Numbered from the stretch's first letter, positions 1 through 12,873 are shown. The stretch: 64,000 nt of DNA from Tolypeutes matacus (GCA_026826555.1 JAKSZT010054335.1:6888108-6952107), one strand, 5' to 3'. The notes: generated by a model from the letters alone, not told the origin. Translations and numbers: made by a program.

Positions 1-2394
1 TGCTGGTCTTGGTGGCCTCCAGACAAGCGTGTGCTGCTAAAGCAGCAGCAGATGTTGTCAGGTTGTCCCCGACTCCAATCCCAGAACGGCTCACAGGGTG
101 TCCTCTGGTAGAAAAGTCTCTCATCTGGGGATTTTTCACCTAATTTTGTAAGGTTTCCAAAATGAGGGAGGCATCACCACCCATCTCACCGATGGGTGTT
201 CTTGAGCCCCCTTCTTCCTGCCCTCTAGGAGCTCGGGGGTCCCCTGCCGGCTGCTCTTCTCACAGCCTGCCTCTGGCTCCCTGACCTCCACTCTCTTGTT
301 TCTTCCACACAGAAGGATTACTTTCTTTTCCTTCACAATTAACTTTGGCTCATTAAAATGAAATGTGCAAACATTTAGCAACCAAAAAACGGGCTCCCCG
401 TTCCTTGAGGGCTTGCTTTGCAAACGCTGCCAGCTAGTGATGAGAAGTATTTGCTTTCTGCCCTGGCAGGTGGAAGTGTCCCCGCTCCAGAGTGGATTAT
501 GTCCCACTCATGGGACAAAGCAAAGGAAGGAAAAACAGGTGTGAGCACGTAAACCAGGTTGAACGCTCAGGCCCCGGCCCCCTCTCCCGCCTTTGTGCAT
601 CTCAGTGTCCCTAGGACAGTGACTTCTTCCCTTAGGTAGGCACACTGCCCACCACTGTGAGGTAACTCCTCTGGCTTCCTTGGGTGTGTGCATCGGCCTG
701 GCACGGCGTGGACTTGCTCACCTCCTTTGTGCTTTGTCTCCAGGACTTGATTTCCCAACTATTCTGGTCTCTTGTCCACCTCTGGGCCACCTGTGTGTTC
801 GTTAGGGTCAGACGTCATCCCACAGGTGCTAACTCGGGCTGTAGGAAAGCCTTTGCCTCCCTGGCTCCCCGATCCCCCAGCCCCCCACTTCGTGCCGGCC
901 CCATCTTCCTCCACCTCGCTGCTCAACTCTGCTGCTTCAGTCCCTGGAGAGTTCGCCATCAGGCCCACCCCCTCAGAAAACGTTCCACCTCCCCCCCCCC
1001 CAGCCAGGCGAGCCCGCCTGCACCTGAACTCTGCACATCCTGAGAAGTAGCGTCTTGATGATCTCATCCGCCTCGGTGGCCCTCCTGTACTTCCGCCCCA
1101 CGTTCTGGTGAGGGGTCGGGCCTTGGGTAGGAGGCGTTCGGTGGTGGCCGATCCTACCAGGCTGTCCTCGGTTTTGCACCTCACCCGGCCGCTTTCTCGC
1201 AGTCCTGGAAGCTCACTGGTCTTGCAGGTCCCGCTGTGCCGAGCAGCGGTGCCAGCTGCTGCTCCTGGACACGTTTCTGAGGCCGCCCGTGCCCTCCGAC
1301 CCAGTGGCTCACTCCTCTCGTCCTCAAGCACAAGGTTCCCGGTGGCACTGGGCCTGGAGTGAACCGCACAAGGTCACTATTGCCCCTTCCACTCAGGGGA
1401 GAGTGTTCCTTACACTGGGTGGAGGGGGGCAGGTAAGGGAAAGGATGCCCCTGCTGACGTCCAGCCGTGCTCCTGACCCAGGGTGACGGGACAGTGGATC
1501 TCAAGAGAGAGCCAGGGTCTTAGTATTTTGTTTTGGCCACTGTTTTATAATTTGAAATTGTGAGCTCCTGTTGGGTGGGCTTCATCCTGGGTATCCTCTT
1601 GGCTTAAGTTGGGTGGGAGAAATCCCTCCCAAGGTGTTTTAGTTTTGCTTCCTCCCAGACACCCTGGAGATACGACCTACTCAAAACCACTTTTTATTAA
1701 TTTCTCCGTTTAGGGTCTCCTGGGATAAATTTGAAGTCAAAACCCGTGTGAGACAGCCCTGGGATGCAAATTCCCCAGGCAGACTCTTCCTTTCAGAGTG
1801 CAGGTTGTTTGTCACCCTCCTTTGACGGTGAGTGGACTTCCTCTAGTTCCTTTTCCGTGAGTGTGGGGCTCGGAGGGAGCAGCTTTGGAGGGAGGGGTCT
1901 GGGTTCTAACTCTCTGCCTCACAGTCTCCTGCCCTGCATGGAATTAGTCTATTTTTAAGCCTAGGTTTCTGAGTTCCATTTAGGATGACCTAATTCTCAA
2001 AACTTGAATTTTCATTTGGGAGCCTATTATTTCTCGCATTGAATTAGCCTTCTCACCTGATGTTCTTGAAGAAGCCAGCTCTTTAATGATGTGTAGGGAT
2101 CGAGGTGTTGGATTCCCTTGGCCCACACATCTCAGACTGAGTGATTTGGTGATGGATTTTAGCACCTGCAATTCACAGTCCTTGCTTGAAGTATTAAGGG
2201 AAATTCAAGTTAAAGTTTTCAGCTCAGACAGCAATTATGACCTGAGGCCAGTTGATTTAGATGTCATGTGAGCTCTGGTTTTATACAATCAAGGCCATAG
2301 ATGAACCCAGAAGTGTATATATCATACTCGTTCAAAAGGGCCCTGTGAGTCTCGCAGTAGTGTTACTACTGATGGTGGCGCTGGAACCACTGTT
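1..2394. other. Single-copy DNA, no gene recognised
   Basis: No repeat family or convincing exon is visible. The part from about 760 to 1470 is GC-rich and has open frames on both strands, including a 190-residue minus-strand frame at 759-1331. They are low-complexity Ser/Pro/Arg/Gly translations with no recognisable domain. A pure C run lies near 990-1001. The rest is mixed-composition sequence typical of intergenic or intronic DNA. Confidence 0.6.
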
Positions 2395-2576
2395 TAGAAA
2401 GTACTTGCTATGTGCTAGTCACTGTGCTCAGCATTTTTCATATTTTATTTCCTTTGAAACCCATGGAACCAGGAGTTCCAAGGAGCCAGGGCTTGCAAGA
2501 AGTAGGTACTGTTGTTTCCAGTTTACAGAAGAAAAGTAAAGCTTGGAGAGGTTCTCTCACTTGCCTGAATACTGAG
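2395..2576 (-). mobile_element. MIR SINE fragment
   Basis: Read on the plus strand this is the antisense MIR pattern: a tgctatgtgctagtcactg block, then catttt..attt, then a gtaggtactgttgtttcc block, then a cagaagaaaag..gcttgg block. These match the order of the antisense MIR core and 3' part. It is old and diverged, and a MaLR-like LTR lies directly beside it. Confidence 0.7.
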
Positions 2577-2579
2577 GTT

Positions 2580-2992
2580 ATTTTGCAATATTACTGTATG
2601 ACTAACAATTCCAGATTCTTGGTGGCTTTTAGCAATGATTTCTCACTCACAGTTCTATGGGTCAGCTGCAACTCAGCCGAGCTCAGCTCCAGGCGCCACA
2701 CTTCAAGTTGCCCTTTGAGTAATCTCAGGACCCAGCTGAAGGCACAATGCCTGCCCAGAGAAAGCACTTCTCATGGTGACGGGGAAAAAGTCCAAGATGG
2801 AGGCGTGGCCAAATGCGATGCCTCTTAAGACCTCGGCTCCAGTGGGTGTCTTGTCCCCTCTGCTCATGCTCCATTGGCCAAGGAAAGTCTCATGGCCAGG
2901 CCCAGGGTCTAGAGGGTGGGGAAATATATTCCATGCCCAGAGAACCTCAAAGATAATGGAGGAGTCATGGACAAATCAGATCATCTACCATG
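2580..2992 (-). mobile_element. MaLR/MLT1-like LTR, antisense
   Basis: The segment has the antisense order seen in old MaLR-like LTRs: a diverged start, ttggtggcttttagcaa, ctcacagttctatgggtcag, then cattggccaaggaaagtctc and ggccaggcccagggtct, ending near atctaccatg. No clear target duplication can be read. Short frames inside it are not genes. The superfamily call is fairly safe; the subfamily is not attempted. Confidence 0.6.
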
Positions 2993-5689
2993 TTAATCAA
3001 TGAATGTTTGGACCACCACGCGGTCCTCTCCCAATTTGGAGTTTTTGAAAGAAAGAGTGAAAATATTGATTGATTGGGAGGTGTCTTGCTATTGTTATAG
3101 GGCGGATCAAAAGTTCAGCACACGCTCCGCCCTTTATTCACTTAGTCACCATTATGTCACCCATGGCAAGTGCTCAATGCATCTGGTGAATGAATGAATG
3201 ACAACCAAGCAAGAATATAAGACTCATGCAAAACGGCTGGTGTCCTAAAGGCCCTTTAGCTGAGACCTTGTCACAGAGGCACATCTTTGGGTCTAAGGCA
3301 CCATCTCAGAGAGCCCACAGTGAGGCACCCACTGAGGCAGATGTGAGTCCCTGGGCCCAGAAAGTGAGGGGCTCTCCTGGGCCCTGCCTTGTGGTGAGGA
3401 TGCAGGACAAGGGGAAAGGGGCTCAGACCTGTGTGTGTGTGGAGACAGCTCAGTTGAGGGCAGGGGAGGAATTGTTTTGCCAATTGGTGTAAAAAGGGCT
3501 TGAGAATCACTCTGGGTGATTAATCCTTGAATTCCTTGTCCATGCAACCCATATATGAAAGGGTGAAAATAGCAAAACATAATGGCTTGGGGGAGGGGAC
3601 AGTGAAGTAGACAGTGATGAGGGGAGGCAGCCTCAGCAGGAGGGAAAGTGGATGCTTCTTCTATCGGCCCCAAGGTTAGACAGAGACTGGCTCCTACCCA
3701 CCAAGCAGGGGAGGTCTGTTAACCCAGCTGACCATCTCAACGCAGTGGGCAGCACAGTGGCGCTCAGCCAGTCTTCAGTCTTCTCGTCATCCCGCATCAC
3801 ATTTTCTCCCTTGGAGTGAACTTCCTGGGCTGCTCCAGCACTGACTACCTCTTCTTAGCACCCACCTGAGCCAAGTCTCTGTCATAATCTTACAACAGTG
3901 GTGCCTTAATGTACTGCCTATCACTACCCTGGGCCTTACCCCACCATCAGTGGTGCAGGCTTAACCCTTGCAGAATTTGGCAACCCCCAATATTAGAACC
4001 TGTTCTTGGATGGGATGAACTGAACCAGTCCATCTTGAGGTCTTCAGCTGGGACAATGGTTAGTGATGCCCCCATTATCTCCAATGAAAGGAGAGAATGT
4101 GCACCCTCCTCTGAAATTTGTGCAAATTTTGAATTTCAGACCATGCTGGCTGAATACAGATTTCAAAACTTTTTTTTTTTTCCTTTTATCTCATGCCTTA
4201 TCCTCAAAGACCCCTTGAAAAGTGTGGCTTATATGGTTTGCTTTTCATGCCTAAGGGGTGTCTGAGGGGTTGTTTGTCTGTTGGGAAGAAAAGCTCTAGA
4301 AATCTGAGAGCTAAACTCTGCCTGTGCAGCCACAGCTCCTCCATCCCTCTATTGCATTCTTTTCCTCTGACCTCGAGATTCCTGATGCAGCTAATGGGCC
4401 CTTGGACAATCGATAAGATGGGGGTAGAGAGGAGAGGAGGAGAACACAGCTGCTTTTTTAAAGCCAGCCGTGCTTTGGCTATGAGAACTGAGGACGGTGG
4501 AGATCAGAGCACGTCCATATTCCAAGTCTTCAATGGATCCTGTCCTTTGAACATGAAAGTCCCAACTCAGGCTTCCAAGGCATAGCACCATCTAAGCGAT
4601 GGTCACCCTAGGCCCAGTCCAACTGTGAATAAAACCAAAGACTTCAAGGCTCAAATCTTTATGAGAATGAGACGTTTAACCGCCCCATATATTTCCAAAA
4701 ATATGCAAAAGACCCGAAGTGGGAGAAGCCCCAGTGGCTTTGGTTTTCCTCCAGCCCCATCCAGTGGCATGTCTCGCTCGCTCTCCGTCCCTCCCTTGTT
4801 GGCCACTGCAGGACTATGCGAGTGAGGACCCTCAAATAAAAAGGGCCCCAGTCTTTAGGTCTTTTTGCCACTATTTCTCAATTTTTTAAAAAAGATTATG
4901 TTTTGGAAGCCAAAGTTTTAGGAACTGTTATGAACCTACTCATTGGCCTTTCCTTCTGATAGAATGGCTTCTGGATGGAATGCTAGATGAGTGGGACATA
5001 CCTGCCTGTTCATTCCTGCAGCCTTCTAGCTTCTGTGGCTGGAGCTACGTACAGCCCACTCCAGGTTCTGAGGCCAATCCCTCCTGGATCCTAAGGTAAC
5101 TTAAAGAGACTTTGGCCAGGTGTTCCATTCTGCTCACACCAGGATTGTTTTGGTCCTGTACATCACTCCTTGTACTGGAGACATCCCTTTTTCGGGAACC
5201 TAACAGTTATTTTTACACTTCACTTCTAGTGGCTTGGCTTTGGTTGACTTTCTTCCACCTGACCGAGTTCCTACAGGTACTTTCTTGTTCTTACCCCTCC
5301 TGTGCCACTACCTGTCTTCCCACTTCTCTGTCTTCAGCCTCCCGCCAAGACAACTTGTTATTCATTCACCCCTCTCTCTGAATACTCTGCCCTTCTACCT
5401 CCTGTCCTAGTTACATATGGACTCCTTTGGGGGCCTTTCTGGATTACTGCCACCTTGTGATGGATTTCCAGTGACTGAGATGCCTCAACAGTCTGCCCTA
5501 CCAAACACTGGGTAATGGTTGGATAAGAGGCTATGACTGAGCCTCAAGGAATCAGTCATAGCTTGGTGCATAGCTTGGTGCTCTGGATCAAGAGCTACAA
5601 ATATGGACCTGGAAATCTGGCTACTTTATTATGAGGTTATGATACTGGTTTTACTGGAAAGATAATGGTTTGAAGTACTTGGGTTTTTT
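2993..5689. other. Unclassified single-copy DNA
   Basis: No gene or confident repeat is visible over about 2.7 kb. A small tail with tgaatgaatgaatg near 3190-3200 may be the end of an old SINE or L2. The stretch at 5110-5400 is pyrimidine-rich with an 89-residue frame of no recognisable domain. A local duplication of catagcttggtg lies near 5558-5582. Confidence 0.5.
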
Positions 5690-5835
5690 CAGTCTTAGCT
5701 CCACCTGCCATCTTCTGGGTCACTTTGGCCAGGTCCCTTCCTCTGGTGGGACTTCTTTTGCTTATCTGTGAAATGCAAGTTGAAGAAAGAGAGTCCCTAA
5801 GGACACCCTCCAACTCTGAAGTGCCTTGACTCCTG
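5690..5835 (+). mobile_element. Probable MIR fragment
   Basis: The order ggtcactttggccaggtccc, then ttcttttgcttatctgtgaaatg, follows the sense MIR core (tgtgaccttgggcaagt then tcatctgtaaaatg). It is strongly diverged and the ends are approximate. Confidence 0.5.
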
Positions 5836-6484
5836 TGAACTTTTGTCTGAAGTAGTTCTGCTTTCAAGAATGCGTGAACTTCTTATGAAACTTGTCAGTT
5901 TGGGTGGACAGAGCTGACCATCCTATACTTGGTCTTTGTCTACAAACTTGTTTACTTAAGTAGCATCTCTAACTCTCCACTATCCTTTCCCCATGGAATT
6001 TTATTTTGTGTCTCTTCAATTAGAGACTCATAAAATCAATTCAGCAAATAACTACTGGTATTGACATAAAGGAAGAATGACTTTGAGAATGAGGTAAGGA
6101 CTTGGCATGTTGAATGTCTTCCTCCTTAATGGAGATGAAACCATCAAAACTCACCTGGGGGTCCCACCTACAGAAAAGTGGTCAGAGCTTCCAGATGCTC
6201 CTACCCCTACTTTGCCTCTCATAAACCTAGGGCTGGAAATTTTTTGAGCCTTCCTAGGTGTGCGTTTCTGTGCCTTCCAGACCAAGAAAATAAAATCAAC
6301 CTCTACCTTTGGAAGGAGCATAAAAAGGAGGGCCCTTAAAAGAATCTCTCTGAGCTGAGTCAAAAAGGCTCTCCTCCACGTTGACCTTGAGAATTCTCCT
6401 TGTAATACAACTGGGCCAAATGGTTCTGCAGCATCTCATATTTCTGTAGCAGTTCAAAACCCACATATGGCTTTTGCCTACCTT
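5836..6484. other. Unclassified single-copy DNA
   Basis: Ordinary AT-leaning sequence. Nothing resembling a gene, structured RNA or recognised repeat is visible. Confidence 0.5.
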
Positions 6485-6645
6485 ATTTCATCTGAGTCCT
6501 AAAATAACCCTGTGAGACAGGTAAAGCAGATATATGTGCTTATTCCCATTTTTCAAAGGAGAAACTGAAGCTCAGAAAAGTGGCATGACTTGCCAAAGCC
6601 ACTCTCTGGAGCCCCGATCGCACGTCCTCTGGCTTTTATGCATTA
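6485..6645 (-). mobile_element. MIR SINE fragment
   Basis: Antisense MIR order is clear: aataaccctgtgagacaggt, then attcccatttttcaaagga, gaaactgaagctcagaaaag, and cttgccaaagccac. This corresponds to the region between the MIR 3' part and core. It is about 160 bases with the ends eroded. Confidence 0.7.
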
Positions 6646-7665
6646 TCTTTTCCATTTGAGGACATGCACCTGCCTCTTCAGCCATGGCCCTGAGCCTGGC
6701 TCTGCAGCGACGACCAAAGAACCTCCTCAGACAGCTGCACAGACCAGTTACAGGCAGCTGTGCAGAGGCCAATAAACATGCTCTAACCACCGTGTGCAAA
6801 GGGCAAGGAAGCGGAGGTGTTACACATGTCAGGGAGCGGAGAGCCCTACAGCCAGTCCTTCCTGGCGTATGACAGATGACTTCATAGCTCCAAAAATATT
6901 TTTGTCAGTTTCTCATAAGCTCCAGTTGTCCAGAGCGTCCTGAAGCATTTATGAGGCTTTGCTTAAAACAAAACTACAAAATGAGACTGTTAATGTGCCT
7001 GCCCCTCTAGCAGCTCCGCTAGCACGTGTGGCGGGCTAATGGGGTTCCCTTTCCTGTCCTCTCCTTTTCAGCACAAGCGTCCTCCGTGGGGTGACCAGAT
7101 GCTGCAATTACTGGGCCAGAGAGAGGGGACCAGCCACGTGGCTGATTACGAAGCCAGCCCAGCATGTGTGTCTGCCCAGGTAGCCCTGGGTACGGCAAGC
7201 AAAGCCCCTGAGCTCACAGACACACTCAGGCCCAGCTGCTCCTGGGCGGGGCAGGGTGGGGCAAGCAGGGCTGTCCCCCCTGGAGGGAGCCTGGCTGAAC
7301 ACTAAAGTGCTGGAAGGAAAGGATCCTCCTTCCCAATATGGCAGTCTGTTGATAGGAAAAGACTGGTCTCAGAATGTCCGGGGTGGGACAGCCCTTCCAG
7401 AGCCCCTGGCTGCCGCCTCCTTGCAGTGAGAGGAAGCAGCCAGAGGCCAGAGGGGACACACATGGAGGGCCCCTGCGGTGGTCTGAGCTAGGGGCTGCAT
7501 GGCAAAGACGCCCGCGCCCCTCTCGTGCTGGGAAGGCAGGCAGGGAGGGCAGCGCACACCTGCAGGCCAGGCCAGAGGACGGCGCGTCTCCAGGGCAACC
7601 CACACGGCACAGGCAGAGCTCAGTGGTCCCCACAAGCCAGTGTCACAAAGACAGGGTGCATTCTG

Positions 7666-7718
7666 AGAGAGAGAGACAGAGAGACAGAGACAGAGACAGA
7701 GAGAGAGCGCGAGCGAGC
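7666..7718 (+). repeat. Purine microsatellite (GA/GACA)n
   Basis: A run of gaga, gagaca and finally gagcgcgagcgagc units. It generates the Arg/Glu/Asp-rich ends of two overlapping frames that are not genes. Confidence 0.9.
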
Positions 7719-7794
7719 TCTGGCCTGACTCCTGAGTAACTGGGAAACCCAAAGGCAAATCGGGCAGTTTTGCTCATGCTAGGAGGCTTGTCAG

Positions 7795-7864
7795 GTGCGT
7801 GAGTGACTGTGTGAGTGTCTGCACGTGTGCACGTGGACGTGTGTGAGTGTGTGCGTGCTCACAT
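7795..7864 (+). repeat. Imperfect GTGTGAG-type simple repeat
   Basis: A TG-rich stretch made of gtgagtg, gtgtgag and acgtgtg variants. It is imperfect and has no other feature. Confidence 0.7.
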
Positions 7865-8470
7865 GCCATGGGCACGCTCAGACGCCAGATGCCAGGCCCA
7901 GCCTCCTCGAAGTGGGCTGAAGCTGCACACCACTCCGCGGGGGACGCCAGAACCTGCCGTGCACCTCGGAGGGGCTGCGAGGCACCAAGGGCACGTTTTA
8001 GAGGTTATCTTGGCTTCTCCAGAGGTCGACGCTTCCTTAGGACTCCACCAGCACCGCCAGGTCTGTGTGCTGGGTGTGTTGGACGGAGCAACGAGCCACG
8101 GCTGTGGGCAGGCCTGAGTCCTCGGGGCTGCAGCTCTGCTGCCAGGATCAGTCTGCCCGGGAAAGTCAAGCCTTCCGCAGCATTCCTTCCACTTCCAGTA
8201 CTTGGTTATTTCAGGAGGCTGCACCCAAGAAATCTTGTTTTATTTTGTTTTCCCGTGCAGGTTTGTGTTTTAATTAGTTTCCATTTGTCTTTCTTTGAAT
8301 CGTGTTGGTTTTTTTGCCTCTGTTTTTACTCATAGGTTGGCTTTTGGCTTTGGCAAAACCAAAAGGTTAAAAATAAAACTTAAAAATGGGAACACTCTTG
8401 CTTCCAACATTTAAAAATCTCAATGATGTATACCCAGCTCTTGGTTATAATTAGACCAGAAAGACTGCAG

Positions 8471-8675
8471 ACTTTGGGGCTTGTCGGGCTTGAGGTCAAA
8501 CCCCAGCTTTGATATTTCCTTACAGGTTACCTTGGGCAAGTTGCTTAGCCTCGCTGCATCTCAGTTTCTTGATCTGTAAAGCAGGGATAATTGTGCTGTC
8601 CTTATTGGGTTGCCTGAGGATTAAAATCAGTCAGTTCATATATAACAAGTGGCACATGAGAGCTATTCAACAAAT
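8471..8675 (+). mobile_element. MIR SINE
   Basis: A sense MIR core is readable: gaggtcaaaccccagc, ttaccttgggcaagttgctt, cctcgctgcatctcagtttc and ttgatctgtaaagcaggga, then a 3' part ending cagttcatatataac. Ends are approximate. Confidence 0.85.
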
Positions 8676-8919
8676 GCTGCTTTCTTTCCCAGCCGCCCAC
8701 TTGTCCTCCACGTCTCTGTCAGCAGCTGCCATTCCCAGACATGGCCCAATACGGCCACGACCCGTATTTACACGAGGTCTGACGTGGGGGCTTCATTTAG
8801 GGAAGCATGGCGGGGGGGGGCTGTGGACACCTGCTAATCCAAGCATTTTAGCAGTTTCCTTTGAACAAAGGGCACCGGGTGAGAGGTTTCATTGTCTGTG
8901 GAGTGGCATGAGCTCATTT

Positions 8920-9103
8920 TGGTTGTGATCAGACTTTGGAATCAGGCAATCCTGGGATCATGTCCCAGCCCTGGCATTTCCTAGCTGTATGACCTTGGGA
9001 AGATTATGTAACTCTCAAAGCTCCAATTTCCTCATTTGTGAAATGGGGATAATACTTCACAGGGTTGTTATATTTATCAAATAAAATAATACTTATGAAG
9101 CAC
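8920..9103 (+). mobile_element. MIR SINE, 5' portion of a split copy
   Basis: A well-preserved sense MIR: gactttggaatcaggcaatc, tatgaccttgggaaga, tcctcatttgtgaaatgggg and acttcacagggttgtta. It runs into an LTR at 9104. The expected continuation, agcacttagtccagtgct, lies beyond the LTR at about 9640-9665, so this is one MIR cut by a later insertion. Confidence 0.9.
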
Positions 9104-9639
9104 TGTTTCAGTTATCTATTACTACAAAACAAACCATTCCAAAACAGTAACTTAAAACAACAGTTCACTTCTCACAAATCTGCAATGAGCTGGGCTCAGC
9201 TGGGCGGTTCTTCTGCGCCTGAGCTCTCTGTTGGGGCTGAAACATTTAAGGTGGCTTTTTCAGTCACATGCCTGGCATCTCATTTGGGATGGCTGGAACA
9301 ATTGGGGACCAACCAAGCAGTTCTCTCTCTCTTTGGCCTCCTTATGTGGTAACTTGGGCTTCCTTAAAGCACAGGAGTCTCCAAATAGTTGGACTTCTTA
9401 CCTGGCAGCCAAATCCTGAGAGAAAGAAGGCAGAAGCTGCCAGACATCCTAAGGATTAGGCCTGGAACTGGCACAGTGTCCTTTCCCCCACATTGTATTG
9501 GTTAAAGCAACTCAGAGGGCCAGCCTTAATTCAAGGGGAAGGAAAATAAGTTCCATCTCCTCCAGTGAGTAGTGGTATGTACATCTATATAGGAAAGGAA
9601 GGAACTGATGGCAGCTGTATTTGGAGACCTGATACCATA
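9104..9639 (-). mobile_element. Solo MaLR-like LTR inserted in a MIR
   Basis: The element begins tgtttcagttatctattact and contains aacttaaaacaacagttcac, gagctgggctcagctgg and ggttaaagcaactcagaggg. This is the antisense layout of an old MaLR-like LTR. The five bases agcac sit immediately before it (9099-9103) and immediately after it (9640-9644), a 5-bp target duplication. The terminal CA is mutated. No internal region is present, so it is a solo LTR. Confidence 0.75.
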
Positions 9640-9665
9640 AGCACTTAGTCCAGTGCTTGCAATTG
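9640..9665 (+). mobile_element. MIR SINE, 3' continuation of the split copy
   Basis: This reads agcacttagtccagtgcttg, which matches the MIR 3' segment expected after 9103. It starts with the duplicated target bases agcac. Confidence 0.7.
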
Positions 9666-12600
9666 TGGGAGTCACCAAAAAATGCTTAGATGACCAATTT
9701 AAAAATGGGGAAGATGTAGTAAGGAGCTCCAGGACACAGTCCACCACCAAATCAACTATTAAACAGTCAGGAACTGTCTGAAAAGCTATTCTGAAACTCC
9801 AGAGGCCAGAAGAACACTGCACAGCATCCAGGGAAGAGTGGGAGGAAGAAACTGATAAATTACAGTAAAGAAATATAAATTGCTCTCTCCACATGGTGGC
9901 TACCAGCACTGATACCCGCCTCTCGCCGCTGGTGGCCATGGGGTCCAACCCCTGGCTTGCTGCTGGTGACAGAAAGGGAATAAAAGGCCTTTTCACTGAG
10001 AACAGGGGTGGGCATAGCAGATCACTGATCACAGCTTTTGATTAGAGAATTGGATTGCTGGGTCCAAGGTCTGAGGGCAGCTATTGCTTCAACCCACTCT
10101 GAACAAAGGTGGCAGCAGCCATTGTTCAACCCTTCCCAGTAAGGGGAAGGGTCTGTGGAGATTTAAAGAGGCAGGGCTTCCTCACGGTGCAGGAAAAAGT
10201 TAGATAAGGGGCTGCATTTGCTGGGCAGGCCAGGAAAGCTCAGCTTTGGGGAGCCATCGGACAAGCTTTTGGGACCCTTGTGTGTCCCCTCACCACAGCA
10301 CTTTGGAGCCAGGCTGTGCCCTTTTCATGGGTCCCTAGCCCTATTTTGGCTGGGAAAGGCTGACTTGGGAAAGTCCTCTCTGGAAGGATTTGCCCACCAG
10401 ACAAAAGCAGCATGAAACAACGAAAGGGGTGTGAAAAAGGACAATGAAAGGAGTCTGGGATCAAGGCCTGTCAGCTTTAAACGCACAAGAGAGGGAGGTC
10501 TGTCTCTTGGGAAACAGAGGGAATAAAAAAATCTCCTGTAACAGGGGAACTTCCAAACAACTTATAAGCAAAAGCCCAGGAAGACAGGGAAAATCCTGTA
10601 CACTGCATTCACCTTGGGCTGAAGCTCATGAAAATCTCTGCCTTATCACAGCTGGTTACAAAATCAAGAAACAGACAGCCCAGGGAGTGAATCCCAGAGT
10701 TAGCATTTTAAAATATGAACATGTACAGTGTGCAGCAAAATAGTTCAAGACAAACAAAGAAATAGGAAATGATGGCCCATCCAAAGGAAGATGATAAAAA
10801 TACAGAAAACAACAAGAAGGGCACCACAATGTGGACATACCAAACAAAGCATTTTTAAAAATGATCTTAAAAATGCTCAAGGAGATGAAGGAAAATATAG
10901 AAAAAGAACTAAAGGATATCAGGAAAATAGCAAATGAACAATATGAGAGTCCAAGAAAAGAGGTAGACATTTTAAAAAGGAACCAAACAGAACCATTAGA
11001 GTTGAAGATGGAAGTGAAAAATGCCTAAGAGGGTTTCAAGAGAAGAGTGGAGCTGGCAGAAGAAAGAAACAGTGATCTAGAAGACTCAGGCTGAGGAGCA
11101 GAAAGACAAAAATATTAAAAACAAAAACAGCCCAAGATAGCTATGGGACACCATCAAACACACCAATATATGCATTATGGGAGTCCCAGAAAGAGAATAA
11201 AGAGAAGGAATAGTCAAAGAAATAATGGTGGAGAACTTCCCAAGCACAGCAAAAGACATGAACATGCACATCCAAGAAGTTCAGAGACAACCAAACAGTA
11301 GAAACACAAAGAAAAGCACACCCCATTATATATTGATTATGGTATAAAATGCAAAGGACAAGGAGAGAGTTCTGAAAGCCGCAAGAGAGAAGCAGCATGT
11401 TATGTACACAGGAGTCCCAATTAGATTAAGTGCCAATTTCTTATCAGAAACCATGGAGCCGTGAAGGCAGTGGGTTGAAATACTTAAAGTGCTGAAAGAA
11501 AACAACTGCCAGCCAAGAATTTTACATCTGGTGAGACTCTCATTCAAAAATGAGAGGGAGATTAAGGCATTCTCAGGTAAACAAAAGCTGAGGGAGTCCA
11601 TCATCATTAGACTACTTCACAAGCAATGCTAAAGGGAGTTCTTCAGACTGAAAGGAAAGGACACTAGACAGTGGATCAAAATTATCATAAAGGAATAAAG
11701 ATCTTTGGTAAAGGTAACCACTGTACTGACTTGTTTGGTATATAATTCCACTTCTTACTTCCTACAGGTGCTAAAATGCAAATGCACAAAAAGTAATGAT
11801 GAATCTGGGTTTTGGGATATATAATTTACAAAGATATAAGTAGTAACAAGAATTTAAAAATGGCAGGGAAACAGAGGGGTATAGGAAAAGTATATGAGCA
11901 TGCTATTAAAATTAAGTAGGTATCAAACCAAATATGATTGTTATATATTTAGGATGTTAAACTTTAACACCATGGTAACCACAAGGAAAATAGATGAAAA
12001 ACTTATCCAGATAGAAATGAGAAGACACTCAATTTGGTAAAACACAAAAAAGCAAATAAATATAAAAGTAGGCTTTAATGAGAGTGAGGGACAAAAAGGT
12101 ATAAGACTTACAAAGGCTAAATAGAAAAGTAGTAGAAGAAAATCCTGTGTTATCAGTAGTGACTTTAAATATAACTGGATTAAACTCTCCAGTCAGAAGG
12201 CAGAGATTGGCAGAATTGATTTTTTTTTTTTTTAAAAGCATGACCCAACTATATGCTGTCTGCAAGAGAATTACCTAAAGTCGAAGATACAGATAGGTTG
12301 AAAGTGAAAGGATGGAAAAGTACATTACCATTCAAGTAGTGCCAGAAGAGAGATGGAGTGGCTATACTAATATCAGGTAAAATAGACTTTAAGTCAAAAA
12401 CTGTTATGAGGTTTAAAGACAGTCATTATATACTGAGAAAGGGGGCAATTCAGCAGGAAGATGTAACAATTATAAATATATATGCACCAAACAGCAGAGC
12501 CCCAAAATATATGAAGCAAATACTGACAGATTTGAAGAGAGAAGTTGATGGTTTTACATTAATTGTTGGAGACTTTAATACACCACTCTCAACAATGGAC

Positions 12601-12873
12601 AGATCATCTAGTCAGAATATCAACAAGGAAGCACAAGACTTGAATGATACACTAAACCAACAAGACCTAACAGACATATATAGAACACTGCACCCACCAA
12701 AAACAGAATTCGCATTCTTCTTGAGTACATATGGATCATTCTTCAGGATAGACCATATCTTAGGTTACAAGCAAGTCTCAATATTTGAAAATATTGAAAT
12801 CATACAATAAACCTAGGAATCAATAACAGAGGGAGAAATGTAAAATTAACAAATATACGGAAATTAAACAACA
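9666..12873 (+). mobile_element. L1 LINE: 5' region, ORF1 and endonuclease part of ORF2
   Basis: About 1.1 kb of probable L1 5' region leads to a decayed ORF1 (about 10760-11630), whose coiled-coil-like Lys/Glu-rich stretch is open at 10831-11028. An inter-ORF segment follows. The ORF2 endonuclease starts near 12150 and is open at 12358-12810. There the translation shows VGDFNTPLS and FRIDHILG, the GDFN and DH motifs of the APE-type L1 endonuclease. Stops and frameshifts break both ORFs. The reverse transcriptase is absent because the sequence jumps to the L1 3' end at about 12873. Confidence 0.85.

Larger units (their letters stand above)
6646..8470. other. GC-rich single-copy DNA
   Basis: No gene is recognised. 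Several frames of 60-160 residues on both strands between 7039 and 8335 overlap one another and show no domain, as expected of GC-rich DNA. Two simple-sequence stretches inside it are listed separately. The part from 6880 to 7030 is less repetitive and could be constrained noncoding DNA, but that cannot be judged from one genome. Confidence 0.5.

Noticed and set aside
759..1331. A 190-residue minus-strand frame in GC-rich DNA
   Set aside because: Low-complexity Arg/Ser/Gly composition, overlapped by several other open frames, which is typical of GC-rich shadows.
12358..12810. A 150-residue frame with clear endonuclease motifs as a functional gene
   Set aside because: It is a fragment of L1 ORF2 without reverse transcriptase and with disrupted upstream sequence, so it is annotated as part of the L1 only.
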